A stretch of DNA of 64,000 bases from Planctomycetota bacterium (GTDB taxonomy: Bacteria; Planctomycetota; UBA8742; UBA2392). The translations under genes and the position numbers were made by a program. Positions 9,427-17,914 of the stretch are shown here, piece by piece (positions within the stretch are counted from its first letter, which is position 1; every line of letters begins with the position of its first letter). The stretch is from positions 310,001 to 374,000 of the forward strand of contig JABTUE010000004.1 in assembly GCA_015075515.1 (NCBI GenBank), read 5' to 3'. The notes under the pieces are model-generated. The model ran no database searches. It saw nothing but the letters and a program-made list of their open reading frames with translations, and was not told the origin of the DNA.

Positions 9427-9633
9427 ATGGACGCGGCATCGCTGACATGTTTCTGCCAGGTGCGCGAGCTTTCCTACGTTGAGCAGGCCGTGCAGGGCGG
9501 CATCAAGGGTGCCTGGTTCGAGAACCGGCGCCGCGAGCGCAAGTTCTTTGCCGAATCCGAAATTGACGCCTTTGCCCGCGAGGTGCAGTCTCATCCGCTG
9601 CCGCGTGTGAGCTTTGCCAGTTTCACCACCTGA
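9427..9633 (+). CDS. Small putative HTH/excisionase-like protein
   Basis: This is a 68-residue basic protein. The pattern LSYVEQAVQGGIKGAWFENRRRERKFFAESEIDAFAREV resembles the compact winged helix of MerR/excisionase-type (HTH_17) proteins, where a recognition helix is followed by a short hairpin and a final helix starting with a polar cap. I cannot confirm this by eye. It stands alone, 150 bp after miaA and before two hairpins, so it is probably its own transcription unit. No strong Shine-Dalgarno sequence is seen. Confidence 0.55.
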   Translation: MDAASLTCFCQVRELSYVEQAVQGGIKGAWFENRRRERKFFAESEIDAFAREVQSHPLPRVSFASFTT

Positions 9634-9635
9634 TT

Positions 9636-9693
9636 TCGGGATTGCTCTCCCGATACGAAAGGGGCCAGGTCGGCACCAGGCCTGACCCCTTTC
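9636..9693. repeat. Two adjacent hairpins (REP-like or terminator)
   Basis: The first hairpin (TCGGGA, 6-base loop, TCCCGA) lies at about 9636-9653. The second, 9657-9693, pairs GAAAGGGG with CCCCTTTC and continues through CAGG/CCTG with one mismatch. It ends only 20 bp before the transporter ATG. There is no long T-run. It may terminate the small upstream gene or be a dispersed REP-type palindrome. Confidence 0.5.
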
Positions 9694-9700
9694 CTGTTGG

Positions 9701-9706
9701 TATTGT
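9701..9706 (+). promoter_or_regulatory. Candidate -10 box (leaderless) for transporter
   Basis: TATTGT lies six bases before the ATG at 9713 and no Shine-Dalgarno sequence fits between them. This matches the leaderless arrangement seen elsewhere in the window. Confidence 0.4.
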
Positions 9707-9712
9707 CGCGTC

Positions 9713-11116
9713 ATGGCCGAACCGATTCCGCCGATCAGCCCGCCGCCGCTGGAAACCGGCGAACACGCCGCGTTGCCGCCAACCCCCGTCGGCGGCCTGC
9801 CGCGCACGCTGGTGGTGCCCAGCGCGGCCTGGGTGCTGTACGACACCGCCAACACGGTGTACGCGGCGACACTGACGTTTCTGTTTTTTCCGTACCTGGG
9901 CGACCTGTTCGGCACGCGCTCGGTCCAGGGCATTGTCAACAGCGCCAGCATGATCGCCGCCGGGCTGTGCGTGCCGCTGTTTGCGTCCATGGCCGACCAC
10001 ACCGGCCGGGCACGGCTGTACCTGATTGTCACGACACTGTTCTGCATCGGCGGCATGGCGTGTTTTGGCGCCAGCGGCAGTCTGGCGGTGCTGATGGCGG
10101 CGTTTTTCGTGGCCAACCTGGGCTACAACGCGGCGCTGACGTTTTACAACTCGCTTTTGCCCAGCGTGGCCGCCGACAAACACCAGGGGCTGGTTTCGGG
10201 CGCGGGTGTGGGGCTGGGGTACATTGGCACCATCATCATTGTCGTGCTGCTGGGGCTGCCCCAGACCATCGGCTACACCATGACCTATCTGGTGGCGGCC
10301 GGTCTGTTTCTGGGGCTGGCCATGCCGGCGTTTCTGCTGGTGCGCGAGCGCCGGGTGCAGGGGCGCGAGCCGTTTTCTCTGCCTCTGGTCAGGCGCCAGT
10401 TCGCCTCTGTGCTGGCCACCATCAGGGGCCTGCCGCGCGACAAGCCGGTGATGTTCTTTCTGCTGGGCAACTTCTTCTGCGTGGACGTGCTCAACACGGC
10501 GATTGCCTTCTTTGGCGACTTCACCAAGAACACTTTCTTTGTGCGCCAGGGCGACACGTGGGTGCCCCGCGGCGGCGAACTGCTGCTTCTGGGCCTGAAG
10601 CTGGAAACGCCGGGCGCGCTGCTGACCTGGGCAGGCTTGAGTCTCAACGTGCTGGCGCTGCTGTTTGGTCTGGTACTGGGTTTCCTTTCCGACCGGGTGG
10701 GGTCGTTGCGTGTGCTGCGGGCCTCGGCGCTGTTTCTGGCGGTGGGACTGGTGGCGGCCGCGATCGGCGGCGGCAGCAACGTGCTGCTGTACTTCGCCGG
10801 CATCTGCGGCTTCGGCGGCCTGGGCCTGGCGGGCATCTGGACCGCCGGGCGCAAGCTGCTGATTGAACTTTCGCCCCGCGAAAAAGTGGGCGAATACTTC
10901 GGCCTGTACGGCATTACGACCAAGCTGTCCGTAATCGGCAGCGCGGCCTTTGGCATCACCAAAGACCTTGTCACCGGCGTCACCGGCCAGGACCTGACGG
11001 GCTGGAAAGCCGCGCTGGTGCTTCAGGCCGTGCCGCTGATGCTGGGCCTGGCCCTGCTTTCGCGGGTCCGGCGCCCGCGCCAGACCAAGCCTGAACCACC
11101 GGCGCGCACGGAGTAA
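9713..11116 (+). CDS. MFS transporter, UMF1/Atg22 family
   Basis: A 467-residue integral membrane protein with about 12 hydrophobic segments. The N-terminal segment AAWVLYDTANTVYAATL is the signature of the Atg22/UMF1 branch of the major facilitator superfamily, and the loop SMADHTGRAR after the second segment is the MFS cytoplasmic-loop motif. Yeast Atg22 exports amino acids from the vacuole; bacterial members are mostly uncharacterised, so the substrate is unknown. The cytoplasmic tail is short and basic. It appears to be monocistronic, facing a convergent hypothetical gene. Confidence 0.88.
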   Translation: MAEPIPPISPPPLETGEHAALPPTPVGGLPRTLVVPSAAWVLYDTANTVYAATLTFLFFPYLGDLFGTRSVQGIVNSASMIAAGLCVPLFASMADHTGRARLYLIVTTLFCIGGMACFGASGSLAVLMAAFFVANLGYNAALTFYNSLLPSVAADKHQGLVSGAGVGLGYIGTIIIVVLLGLPQTIGYTMTYLVAAGLFLGLAMPAFLLVRERRVQGREPFSLPLVRRQFASVLATIRGLPRDKPVMFFLLGNFFCVDVLNTAIAFFGDFTKNTFFVRQGDTWVPRGGELLLLGLKLETPGALLTWAGLSLNVLALLFGLVLGFLSDRVGSLRVLRASALFLAVGLVAAAIGGGSNVLLYFAGICGFGGLGLAGIWTAGRKLLIELSPREKVGEYFGLYGITTKLSVIGSAAFGITKDLVTGVTGQDLTGWKAALVLQAVPLMLGLALLSRVRRPRQTKPEPPARTE

Positions 11117-11198
11117 CGCAGGGACGGCGGTGTTTCTCCATTCCCCGGTGGCTTTTGTGCAGACGCCGTTGTTCGCGCGTTCGTTTTGCCCGGCCGCG

Positions 11199-11723
11199 TC
11201 ATGCCGTGGCGACAGTTTCGGCGGCGTCGGCCGGCTCCTTTGCCCCCTGGGGCGGCTGGGGGGTGGGCTCAGAACCCGCCTGGCTGGCCGCTTGTGGCGA
11301 CTTTGGCGGACAAAGTGAAGCCTCGGCGGCCGACATTTCCGCCAGCGCGTGCTTCACCATCGCCAGACATTCGGCCTTGAGGCGTTCCCGGCGCTCCAGC
11401 AGGTCGTGCAGCATGCGGTCCACGCGGTAGGCGATGCTGGGGCTGACCGTCCAGCGGTGAGGCTTGGTGAAGTCGCTGTCGCCCACAATCGCCAGTTCGC
11501 GGTCGTGGATCGCCAGCAGCTTCTTGCAGCGTTCGATGCTGGCGTCCAGCTCGGTGCCGCTGCGTTCGGCGTACAGGCTTTCGGCCGCGGCCTGAAGGCG
11601 CGCGTGCATTTCTTTGGCCTCGGCCAGGCTGGGCGTGTTGCCGCCTTTGGGTTGCGCCGGAGCCGCCGGCGTCGGGACCGAATGGTGTTGGGGTTTGGGC
11701 CTGACACGGTGATAGCGAGCCAT
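11199..11723 (-). CDS. Hypothetical protein, 174 residues
   Basis: I do not recognise this protein. It begins with a basic, His- and Pro-rich segment (ARYHRVRPKPQHHS), continues with a helical charged core (about residues 35-125, including SIERCKKLLAIHDRELAI and MLHDLLERRERLKAECLAMV), and ends in a Pro-, Ala- and Gln-rich tail. No signal peptide or membrane segment is seen, so it is probably cytoplasmic. I start at ATG 11723, because the upstream in-frame region is out of character. A TATACT box lies on the minus strand at 11774-11779, about 50 bases upstream. Confidence 0.6.
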   Translation of the reverse strand: MARYHRVRPKPQHHSVPTPAAPAQPKGGNTPSLAEAKEMHARLQAAAESLYAERSGTELDASIERCKKLLAIHDRELAIVGDSDFTKPHRWTVSPSIAYRVDRMLHDLLERRERLKAECLAMVKHALAEMSAAEASLCPPKSPQAASQAGSEPTPQPPQGAKEPADAAETVATA

Positions 11724-11814
11724 GACAGTGCTCTGGTTGTGACCGGCACGGACCTTCCGCGCCCGATACAGAAAGTATACGGGCGGGTGCGACATTTTTT
11801 GGGCGTGGGGGGGG

Positions 11815-11928
11815 CTAGGAGCGGTCCTCGGGCTTTTTGGAACTGCGGTGCAGCAGCACAACGGCCGTGGCAACGGCCACGCCCATCAGCACCGAGACGC
11901 CGAGCATCACGTAGACCACCGGATCCAT
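11815..11928 (-). CDS. Small single-pass membrane protein, 37 residues
   Basis: The frame from ATG (11926-11928) to TAG (11815-11817) encodes a 37-residue peptide: a short start (MDPVVYVMLG), one hydrophobic helix of about 22 residues (VSVLMGVAVATAVVLLH), and a charged tail (RSSKKPEDRS). Positive residues after the helix favour an N-out, C-in topology. It resembles in layout, but not clearly in sequence, the small CcoS-type or leader-like membrane peptides. It is divergent from the sigma-factor gene. Confidence 0.5.
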   Translation of the reverse strand: MDPVVYVMLGVSVLMGVAVATAVVLLHRSSKKPEDRS

Positions 11929-12028
11929 GCTGCTGCTTTAGCCGATGCGCCGGAAAAATTCCAAAAATTCGCGCGGGGGCAAGGCGCCCCGGCCCGAGTG
12001 ATTGGCAGAGGCCAGATCGAGGTCCACA

Positions 12029-12598
12029 ATGCCGGCCATGACACTGGCGCCCGCGGGCAGCGCCGCTTTGGCCCAACGGCTCAAGCCGTTGCTGGACCCC
12101 CTGTTTGCGTTTGCCCATGCGCGGTGCAGCCGGCGCGAACTGGCGCTGGATGCCGTGCAGGAGACGCTGCGGGCCGCGCTTGCGGCGGCGCGTGAGGGCA
12201 GGCAGTGGCCGGATGACGAGGCGCTGTGGGCGTGGCTGGTGGCGGTGGCGCGCAACAAGCTGGCCGACGAGTTTCGTGCCCTGTCGCGTGGCGGTCTGCG
12301 TTCTGGAAGCGTGGCGGCTGACGAACTGGCGCCGGCGCTGCTGGACGGCGCGCCCTGGCCGCCGGAATGGGCCGGCCGCGCCGAAGTCGCGCGGCTGTGC
12401 AACGCGGCCCTGAGTGAACTGCCGCCCCGCCAGCGCCAGGTGCTGGAGGCGCGCTATCGCCACGGGCTGGGGCACGACGCGATCGGACAGGAACTGGGCA
12501 TCAGCGCCAAGGCCGCCGAGTCTCTGCTGGCGCGGGCACGCCAGGCACTGGAACAGGTGCTGCGGCGCATGGTGGCCCGGCCGGAGGAACTGCTATGA
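12029..12598 (+). CDS. ECF-type sigma factor
   Basis: A 189-residue sigma-70 family protein of the extracytoplasmic-function type. Region 2 appears at LDAVQETLRAALAAAR... and WLVAVARNKLADEFRAL, and region 4 with its helix-turn-helix at LPPRQRQVLEARYRHGLGHDAIGQELGISAKAAESLLARARQALEQ. I start at ATG 12029, since GAGG lies six bases upstream; ATG 12038 and TTG 12002 are possible. Its stop overlaps the next gene's ATG as ATGA. That neighbour has an anti-sigma-like N-terminus, so the pair probably forms a regulator and its membrane-bound inhibitor. Confidence 0.88.
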   Translation: MPAMTLAPAGSAALAQRLKPLLDPLFAFAHARCSRRELALDAVQETLRAALAAAREGRQWPDDEALWAWLVAVARNKLADEFRALSRGGLRSGSVAADELAPALLDGAPWPPEWAGRAEVARLCNAALSELPPRQRQVLEARYRHGLGHDAIGQELGISAKAAESLLARARQALEQVLRRMVARPEELL

Positions 12599-15291
12599 AC
12601 GAACGTTCACTGGAACAGGTCGTGCGCACCGCCGAGGCCCCGGCACGGCTTGCGCCGCACGAAGAAAAACTTCTCAACGCGATTGCGGAGGAACAACCCA
12701 TGGTGATTGCGCCGGCTTACCCTTCGTCCGCCCCGCGCCTGCCCGTTGAGTGGCTGGCCTATGCCGCGGCGGTGGCCTTGTTTGCGGCCCTGTTGTGGGG
12801 CTTTTCTGTCAACCGACAGAACACGCCGCCCCAGGGCGCCCCCGCGGTTGTTCTGCAGCAGTCCCCCGGTCAGGAAAAGCCCGACCAGCCGGCCGATCCC
12901 GAGGCGCCCGCGGTGCCCAAACAGGCCGTGGTCGAGCGCCCCACGCGCACAGGACCCGGCATCAACTTTGCCGGCAGTTACCCCAAGCTGGCTGATCTGC
13001 CCAGGGCGGCCGTGCCCCAGTACGCCCTGCCGCTGAAAGTGGAAGACATCGCCAACGCCGACAAGGGCATGGTGGCGGGGCTGCTTAAAGATGAAGCCGC
13101 GCGCGAGTTGCTGCTGAAAAACGGTTTTGTCGTGCTGGGCGGGGCACGGGGCGAAAATGTGGCCGTGCTGCTGGACCAGGTGAACAAGTCGGAAACGCCG
13201 GTTGTGGTCACGCCGGATTGCGTGCTGCACGTGTTTCACATCTGTTTTGACGAAACCCTGAAGGACCTTGAGGAACAGGTCTTCCACTGGGACATGTTCG
13301 ATGTCTGCCAGCGCCTGCTGGAAATCAGCGACGCCGCCTATCGCCGCGCCGCCGCGGATCTGGCGTCGGCCTCCGGCGGCGAGGCCGAAAAGCAGCGCCG
13401 GCTGATGGAGGCCTGGCGCCTGAACGTCGCGTTTCTGGCGGTGCCCACCAGGCTGCTGGGCGAGGCACCGCGTGTGCGCCGCAAGTCAGGAACCAGCCGT
13501 GATCCCTATGGCGACGGCTCCCACGAAACACTGATTGAGGAAGGCGCCGAAACGATCACGGTGCCCCCATACGTCGAGGAAAGCACCCGCCGCGAACTTG
13601 AACTGATCGAGAAGCACGAAGGTTTCCGCCAGTCGGCCGTCTTTGACTACGTGGATGATTTCAGCCAGTACGTGCCGCGCGGCCACTACACGCGCACGGA
13701 ACTGCTCAAGCGCTACTTCAAGGCCATGATGTATCTGGGCCGGGCGACGTTTCTGGTCAACGAAGTGCCCGGCCGCGACAGCGTTTCGCGCCCCGGCCCC
13801 GGCCAGATCACCGCCGCCAGGGCCATCACGCCCGAAATGGCCGAACGCATGACCCTGGCCGCGGCGCTGATGGCCGAAGGCGTGCAGACCGCGCCGCTGG
13901 GTGACCGCCCGCGCCGTCCGGCCTTTGCGGTACCGCTGGCGCAGGCGGGTTCGCTGCGCCAGTTGTGGGAGCGCGTGTACTCCTGCACCGGGTTTTTTGT
14001 CGGGGTGGCCGATGACCTGAGCCCCGCGGAATACGTGGACACACTCAAGGGTGCCCAGGCCGCCAGCCTGGCCGACCGCGAAGCCCTGCACAAGTTCATG
14101 CAGGGGCTGCGCGGGCTTGCCCTGCCGCGCATTTACGGCGGCACGGGGCAGTTTGAGGTTTATGCCTATGGCGAGGCCGAACTCCGGCTGATGCTTGAAA
14201 AATCCCAGGGCATGCGCCTGATGGGCCAGCGTTTTGTGCCCGACAGCGACGCCATGGGCAAGCTGGTGTTTCCCACGGTGCGCAGGCCGCTGCCCGGTGA
14301 CGCGGGCGCGAAACCCGGCAACCTGACCTATGTGGCGGCGGAACTCGGCCCGATCCGCGGTTTCCCGCGTGGCCTGGACGTGATGGCGCTGATGGGCTCG
14401 CGTCGGGCACGCGAGATTCTGGCCGAGACCCGCGACGACGGTTACGACAACTACGAAGCCACGCTGGCCGGGCTCAAGCAGCAGTGGGATGCCATGACCT
14501 TTGCCGACTGGCAGCGCAACCTGTACATGGCCTGGCTGTACACGCTCAAGCCGCTGCTGGAGGACCGCCACGAACGCCGGGGCTTCCCCACGTTCATGCA
14601 GACCCAGGCCTACGAGGACCGGCTGCTGACAGCGGCGCTGGCAAGCTGGGCCCAGTTGCGCCACGACACGATTCTGTACGCCAAACAGAGCTACACCGGC
14701 GGTGCCGGCGGCGGCGTGCCGCGCCCGCCCAAGGTGGTGCGCCCGGTCGGGTACGTGGAGCCGGTGGTCGAGTTCTACGAGCGCATGTACGCGCTGTGCG
14801 AGATGATGCGGCTGGGCCTGAACTCGCTGGGCGTTTCCAGCCCCGACGCCAACAACCGGCTGGTGAAGCTGGCCGGAGCCTCACAAAGGCTGGCGCGCCT
14901 GAGCCGCGAACAGTTGATGGGCAACGAACTGACCCAGGCCGACTACGATTTCATCAAGAACTTCAGCCAGACCGTGACCGACACGCTGAAGCCCGAAGTC
15001 GGCACGCTGGATCCGCGCAGTCTGCGCACCGACATCATTGCCGACGTGCACACCGACGGCAACAGCAAGCAGTGTCTTGAGGTCGGCACCGGCAAGCTGC
15101 GGCTGATGGCGATCGCGTACTACAACCCCGATGGCGACCTGATTGTGGGCATGGGCCCGGTGCTGAGCTTTTACGAGTTCCGCCACCCGATGAAGGATCG
15201 CCTGACGGATGAAAAATGGCAGCAGATGCTGGCCACGGGCAAGACGCCGCCTGACCCGGAATGGATCAAGAGCTTCACCGGCGGCAAATAG
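12595..15291 (+). CDS. Anti-sigma-like membrane protein with DUF3160 domain
   Basis: The 898-residue protein has a 50-residue cytoplasmic start, one membrane segment (about 52-72, WLAYAAAVALFAALLWGF), a Pro- and Gln-rich linker, and then a very large extracytoplasmic part. That part matches the DUF3160 family (VVTPDCVLHVFHICFDETLKDLE; later MGSRRAREILAETRDDGYDNYEATLAGLKQQW). The cytoplasmic start with a PHEEKLLNAI stretch, the single membrane helix, and the ATGA overlap with the sigma gene are the usual features of a transmembrane anti-sigma factor. So DUF3160 may be the sensing domain. No zinc-binding HX3CX2C motif is visible, so the anti-sigma role is inferred from architecture and context. 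Confidence 0.75.
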   Translation: MNERSLEQVVRTAEAPARLAPHEEKLLNAIAEEQPMVIAPAYPSSAPRLPVEWLAYAAAVALFAALLWGFSVNRQNTPPQGAPAVVLQQSPGQEKPDQPADPEAPAVPKQAVVERPTRTGPGINFAGSYPKLADLPRAAVPQYALPLKVEDIANADKGMVAGLLKDEAARELLLKNGFVVLGGARGENVAVLLDQVNKSETPVVVTPDCVLHVFHICFDETLKDLEEQVFHWDMFDVCQRLLEISDAAYRRAAADLASASGGEAEKQRRLMEAWRLNVAFLAVPTRLLGEAPRVRRKSGTSRDPYGDGSHETLIEEGAETITVPPYVEESTRRELELIEKHEGFRQSAVFDYVDDFSQYVPRGHYTRTELLKRYFKAMMYLGRATFLVNEVPGRDSVSRPGPGQITAARAITPEMAERMTLAAALMAEGVQTAPLGDRPRRPAFAVPLAQAGSLRQLWERVYSCTGFFVGVADDLSPAEYVDTLKGAQAASLADREALHKFMQGLRGLALPRIYGGTGQFEVYAYGEAELRLMLEKSQGMRLMGQRFVPDSDAMGKLVFPTVRRPLPGDAGAKPGNLTYVAAELGPIRGFPRGLDVMALMGSRRAREILAETRDDGYDNYEATLAGLKQQWDAMTFADWQRNLYMAWLYTLKPLLEDRHERRGFPTFMQTQAYEDRLLTAALASWAQLRHDTILYAKQSYTGGAGGGVPRPPKVVRPVGYVEPVVEFYERMYALCEMMRLGLNSLGVSSPDANNRLVKLAGASQRLARLSREQLMGNELTQADYDFIKNFSQTVTDTLKPEVGTLDPRSLRTDIIADVHTDGNSKQCLEVGTGKLRLMAIAYYNPDGDLIVGMGPVLSFYEFRHPMKDRLTDEKWQQMLATGKTPPDPEWIKSFTGGK

Positions 15292-15301
15292 CCGCACACC
15301 G

Positions 15302-15324
15302 GGCGCGGGCGCAATGCCCGCGCC
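15302..15324. terminator. Hairpin between convergent genes
   Basis: GGCGCGGGC and GCCCGCGCC form a perfect 9-bp stem with a 5-base loop. It lies between the convergent DUF3160 and DUF1428 genes, which suits a two-way terminator. There is no T-run. Confidence 0.55.
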
Positions 15325-15328
15325 AGAC

Positions 15329-15691
15329 TCAGACCTGCACAAACACCTTGAACCCGCCGTAGCACATGCGCGAGAGGTCAAACGGGTGTTCGTGCTTTTC
15401 GCCCGGCTTGTGCTGCAGGCGCGGGTCGGACATGACCTTCCTGTTCACCTGGTCGCGGTGTTTGCGCGACTTGTACACGATGTACGCAAACACCACGGTT
15501 TCGCCCTTTCTGGCACCGGCGGCCTTGCGAAAGCTGGCCACACCCTTGATGTCCAGGTCGTCGCCCGCGCACTCGCGGTAATCCAGCGCGCCGTACTCGC
15601 GCCAGATCTTGCCGACCTTGCGCGACATGGCCTGGTAGACCTTGAGTTTTCCGGTCGGCACAGGCACGAGAAAGCCGTCAACATAAGCCAT
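15329..15691 (-). CDS. DUF1428 (YbaA-like) family protein
   Basis: A 120-residue protein of the DUF1428 family, small alpha-beta proteins of unknown function related in fold to the dimeric alpha-beta barrels. The N-terminal YVDGFLVPVPTGKL, the WREYGALDYRECAGDD block and the closing FDLSRMCYGGFKVFVQV all match the family pattern. AGGA precedes the ATG at good spacing. It is 26 bp from the neighbouring transglutaminase-like gene on the same strand and may be co-transcribed with it. Confidence 0.85.
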   Translation of the reverse strand: MAYVDGFLVPVPTGKLKVYQAMSRKVGKIWREYGALDYRECAGDDLDIKGVASFRKAAGARKGETVVFAYIVYKSRKHRDQVNRKVMSDPRLQHKPGEKHEHPFDLSRMCYGGFKVFVQV

Positions 15692-15717
15692 AGTTGGATT
15701 CCTGGAGAGCGGGCCGG

Positions 15718-17427
15718 CTAGCGCACACGCGCGGCGAGCTCGCCCTCGATTTCCTCAATCGTGAACGGTCGGCCGCTGATGCCGTCGCCCTGGATGCGGT
15801 ACAGGCGGTCCTGCGCGGCCTTGAATTTGAGCGCGCCGGTTGTGACGCGCTCGCTGGGCAGATTGTGCCAGCCGGCGCTGGTCCAGACCTGTACCTGGTA
15901 CTGCTTGTCAGGCTGGAACTCGCCCAGCGGGCTTTGTTTTTCGAAGCTGAAGTCCGTGCCGCCTTCAATCTTTTCAGCATTGTTCAGCCAGCGCGGCTCC
16001 GATTTCGGGCCCAGCACGACCATGCGGTCCGTGCCGCCCGGCGTGCGCACCATCAGGGCAAAGTGTTTGCGGTTGCCCACTTTTTCGAACACGGCCTTGC
16101 CGTTGGCCGGCATGGCGCGGGCGACAATCCGCCAATCATCGTGGTTCCAGACCAGCAGTTGCAGCTTTTCGGCGGCGTTTGCCGGCGCGTCGCATTCAAT
16201 GCGCGTGACGGGCGTGTTCTGGTCGGTCACGTCGTCCAGGCCGTCCCAGGTCTTGGTGTAGACCTTGACCGCGCCGGCGCCGTCGGAAGCTCCCTTGCCG
16301 AAGCTGGGGATCCAGGTCCAGGCGTGGTTGCCGTCGCCGTGGCCCCACCAGGGCGTGAACGCCTGGGCGCCCGGAATGCAAACCGCGCGCAGCATGCAGC
16401 ACTCGACATTGCTGCAATCCTCGCAGCGGCCTTCGTGCACGGCCAGCGCCGTCAGCATGCCGAAGTCTTCCCAGGTGGTGTCGCCTTCGTACTGAAAGAA
16501 GTCATAGGCCGCATTGGTGGCGATGGTGATGGCCTCGTCGCGGGTCTTGTCCTTCAGTTCGGGGGCAATGGCTTCGTAGTAGTGTCGCCGCCAGCGCTGC
16601 AAAGGCTCGCCGGTGCCGCGCGGGGACAGCACATGGTTCAGAAAATCCCTGTCGGGGACCTCGGCGCCCCAGGCGAACTCGTGGCGCGCCTTGACCGCGT
16701 ACAGGACATTTTCAAAGAAACAGCGTGCATCCACGGCAGCCAGGTCGTTGATCGAGCCTTCGCCTTTTTCGCGGTGAAAGGTCATCTGGTTCATGCGCGA
16801 GATCAGCCACAGTGCCGCCCAACAGCACTCAGGGGCGTGCGGGGCTTCGGTCAGGGCACCCAGGGCGCGGGCGATGCCGTCGCGGTTGGTTGGCTCCGCA
16901 AACAGGTTGGCGCGGGCGCGGCGCAGCGTGTCGCCGTCGGGCCGAAACCTGGCGTCATCGCAGGCGCGGGCGACGGCCGCGTCAAAGGCCGCGTTGGCGT
17001 CAAGATCCGCGTTGAGCCACTTCTGCAGTTCAGGGGCCAGCGGGCCGTCAAAGGCCGAGTCACTGTACAGGCGGCGCAAAATGCGGACGCGCGCGGGGTC
17101 AAGTTTTTTGGCGCTGCGCTGCTGGGTGCCGCGAAAGTGCAGGGCATAGTCGCCGTCGGGCGCGTGAACCAGGGCAAAGGCGCGGTCGCGCGCGAAGCGT
17201 TCCAGTTGCTGCCGTTCCCAGTCGTTGGCGACAATGTGTTCGCGGATGCTCTGCGGGATCTCCAGAAACACGACGCGCGCCGGGCGGTCTGCCGCCGGTA
17301 CGTCCTTGAGCCATGTGCCGGCGGCGTGCTCCAGCAGCGCCTGACGGGCTGTCTTGGGCGGACTGTCCTGAGCCAGAGCCAGAACGGAAAACAGCAGAAG
17401 CAAAAGCGCGGCTGCAATTGCGCGCAT
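15718..17427 (-). CDS. Secreted transglutaminase-like protein
   Basis: The 569-residue protein starts with a signal peptide (MRAIAAALLLLLFSVLALAQ). A transglutaminase-like core lies at about 325-385, with the Cys of GRC (C335) and the His of GNHAW (H368) as the expected catalytic pair. The Asp should follow the WIPSFG strand. Such proteins are usually proteases or peptide-bond remodelling enzymes rather than cross-linkers. The C-terminal third looks like a beta-sandwich or carbohydrate-binding type domain. ATG 17427 is chosen for the signal peptide and a GGAG site; a longer in-frame start exists at 17451. It lies between DUF1428 and ybeY on the same strand. Confidence 0.78.
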   Translation of the reverse strand: MRAIAAALLLLLFSVLALAQDSPPKTARQALLEHAAGTWLKDVPAADRPARVVFLEIPQSIREHIVANDWERQQLERFARDRAFALVHAPDGDYALHFRGTQQRSAKKLDPARVRILRRLYSDSAFDGPLAPELQKWLNADLDANAAFDAAVARACDDARFRPDGDTLRRARANLFAEPTNRDGIARALGALTEAPHAPECCWAALWLISRMNQMTFHREKGEGSINDLAAVDARCFFENVLYAVKARHEFAWGAEVPDRDFLNHVLSPRGTGEPLQRWRRHYYEAIAPELKDKTRDEAITIATNAAYDFFQYEGDTTWEDFGMLTALAVHEGRCEDCSNVECCMLRAVCIPGAQAFTPWWGHGDGNHAWTWIPSFGKGASDGAGAVKVYTKTWDGLDDVTDQNTPVTRIECDAPANAAEKLQLLVWNHDDWRIVARAMPANGKAVFEKVGNRKHFALMVRTPGGTDRMVVLGPKSEPRWLNNAEKIEGGTDFSFEKQSPLGEFQPDKQYQVQVWTSAGWHNLPSERVTTGALKFKAAQDRLYRIQGDGISGRPFTIEEIEGELAARVR

Positions 17428-17485
17428 GGGCGTCTCCGGGCCTGCGCCCACGCTAACAGCCGGCGCGAGCCTTCACAACGCGGTG

Positions 17486-17914
17486 TCAGGCCGGGCGATA
17501 GGCGCGCCCGAACAGGCGGCGCAGGACGGCTTCCTGGCGCGCCCACATTGCGGCATGCCCGGCGTGGGTGCGGTCGTCAAAACCGATGCAATGCAGGCAG
17601 CCGTGCACGACGTAGCGGGCCAGTTCCTGGTCGGGCGGGATGCCCCGCGCGCGGGCCTGGCGCCGCGCAAAGGGCAGACAGAGGAACAGCTCGATCTGGC
17701 GGCCCTCGGGCGAATCGCCGTGGTCAAAGCTCAGCACGTCGGTGCTGTAGTCGTGCCCCAGCGCGTCGCGGTTCAGACGGCGCATGCGCGCGTCGCCGAT
17801 CACGGCAATGCTGACGGCCGCGCGGCGGCGGCCCAGGGCGGCGCGGGCGGCGCGGGCCAGCAGCGCCACGGGAACTTTGCCGCGCACGCCGCAGGTGGTC
17901 TGGACATCAATCAT
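17486..17914 (-). CDS. ybeY: Endoribonuclease YbeY
   Basis: YbeY is a zinc-dependent endoribonuclease needed for 16S rRNA 3' end maturation and ribosome quality control. The 142-residue length and the pattern NRDALGHDYSTDVLSF fit the family. The zinc motif, normally HGXLHX5H, reads HGCLHCIGFDD: H104 and H108 are present but the third ligand position is Asp (D114), with another His at 117. Asp can bind zinc and this form is seen in some lineages, so I expect activity. It overlaps xerC by ATGA and is co-translated with it. Confidence 0.88.
   Translation of the reverse strand: MIDVQTTCGVRGKVPVALLARAARAALGRRRAAVSIAVIGDARMRRLNRDALGHDYSTDVLSFDHGDSPEGRQIELFLCLPFARRQARARGIPPDQELARYVVHGCLHCIGFDDRTHAGHAAMWARQEAVLRRLFGRAYRPA

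Noticed and set aside
11938..12039. A 33-residue minus-strand ORF opposite the sigma-factor start, nine bases before the 37-residue peptide gene
   Set aside because: It overlaps the sigma gene's start and lacks a ribosome site; conservation cannot be judged here.
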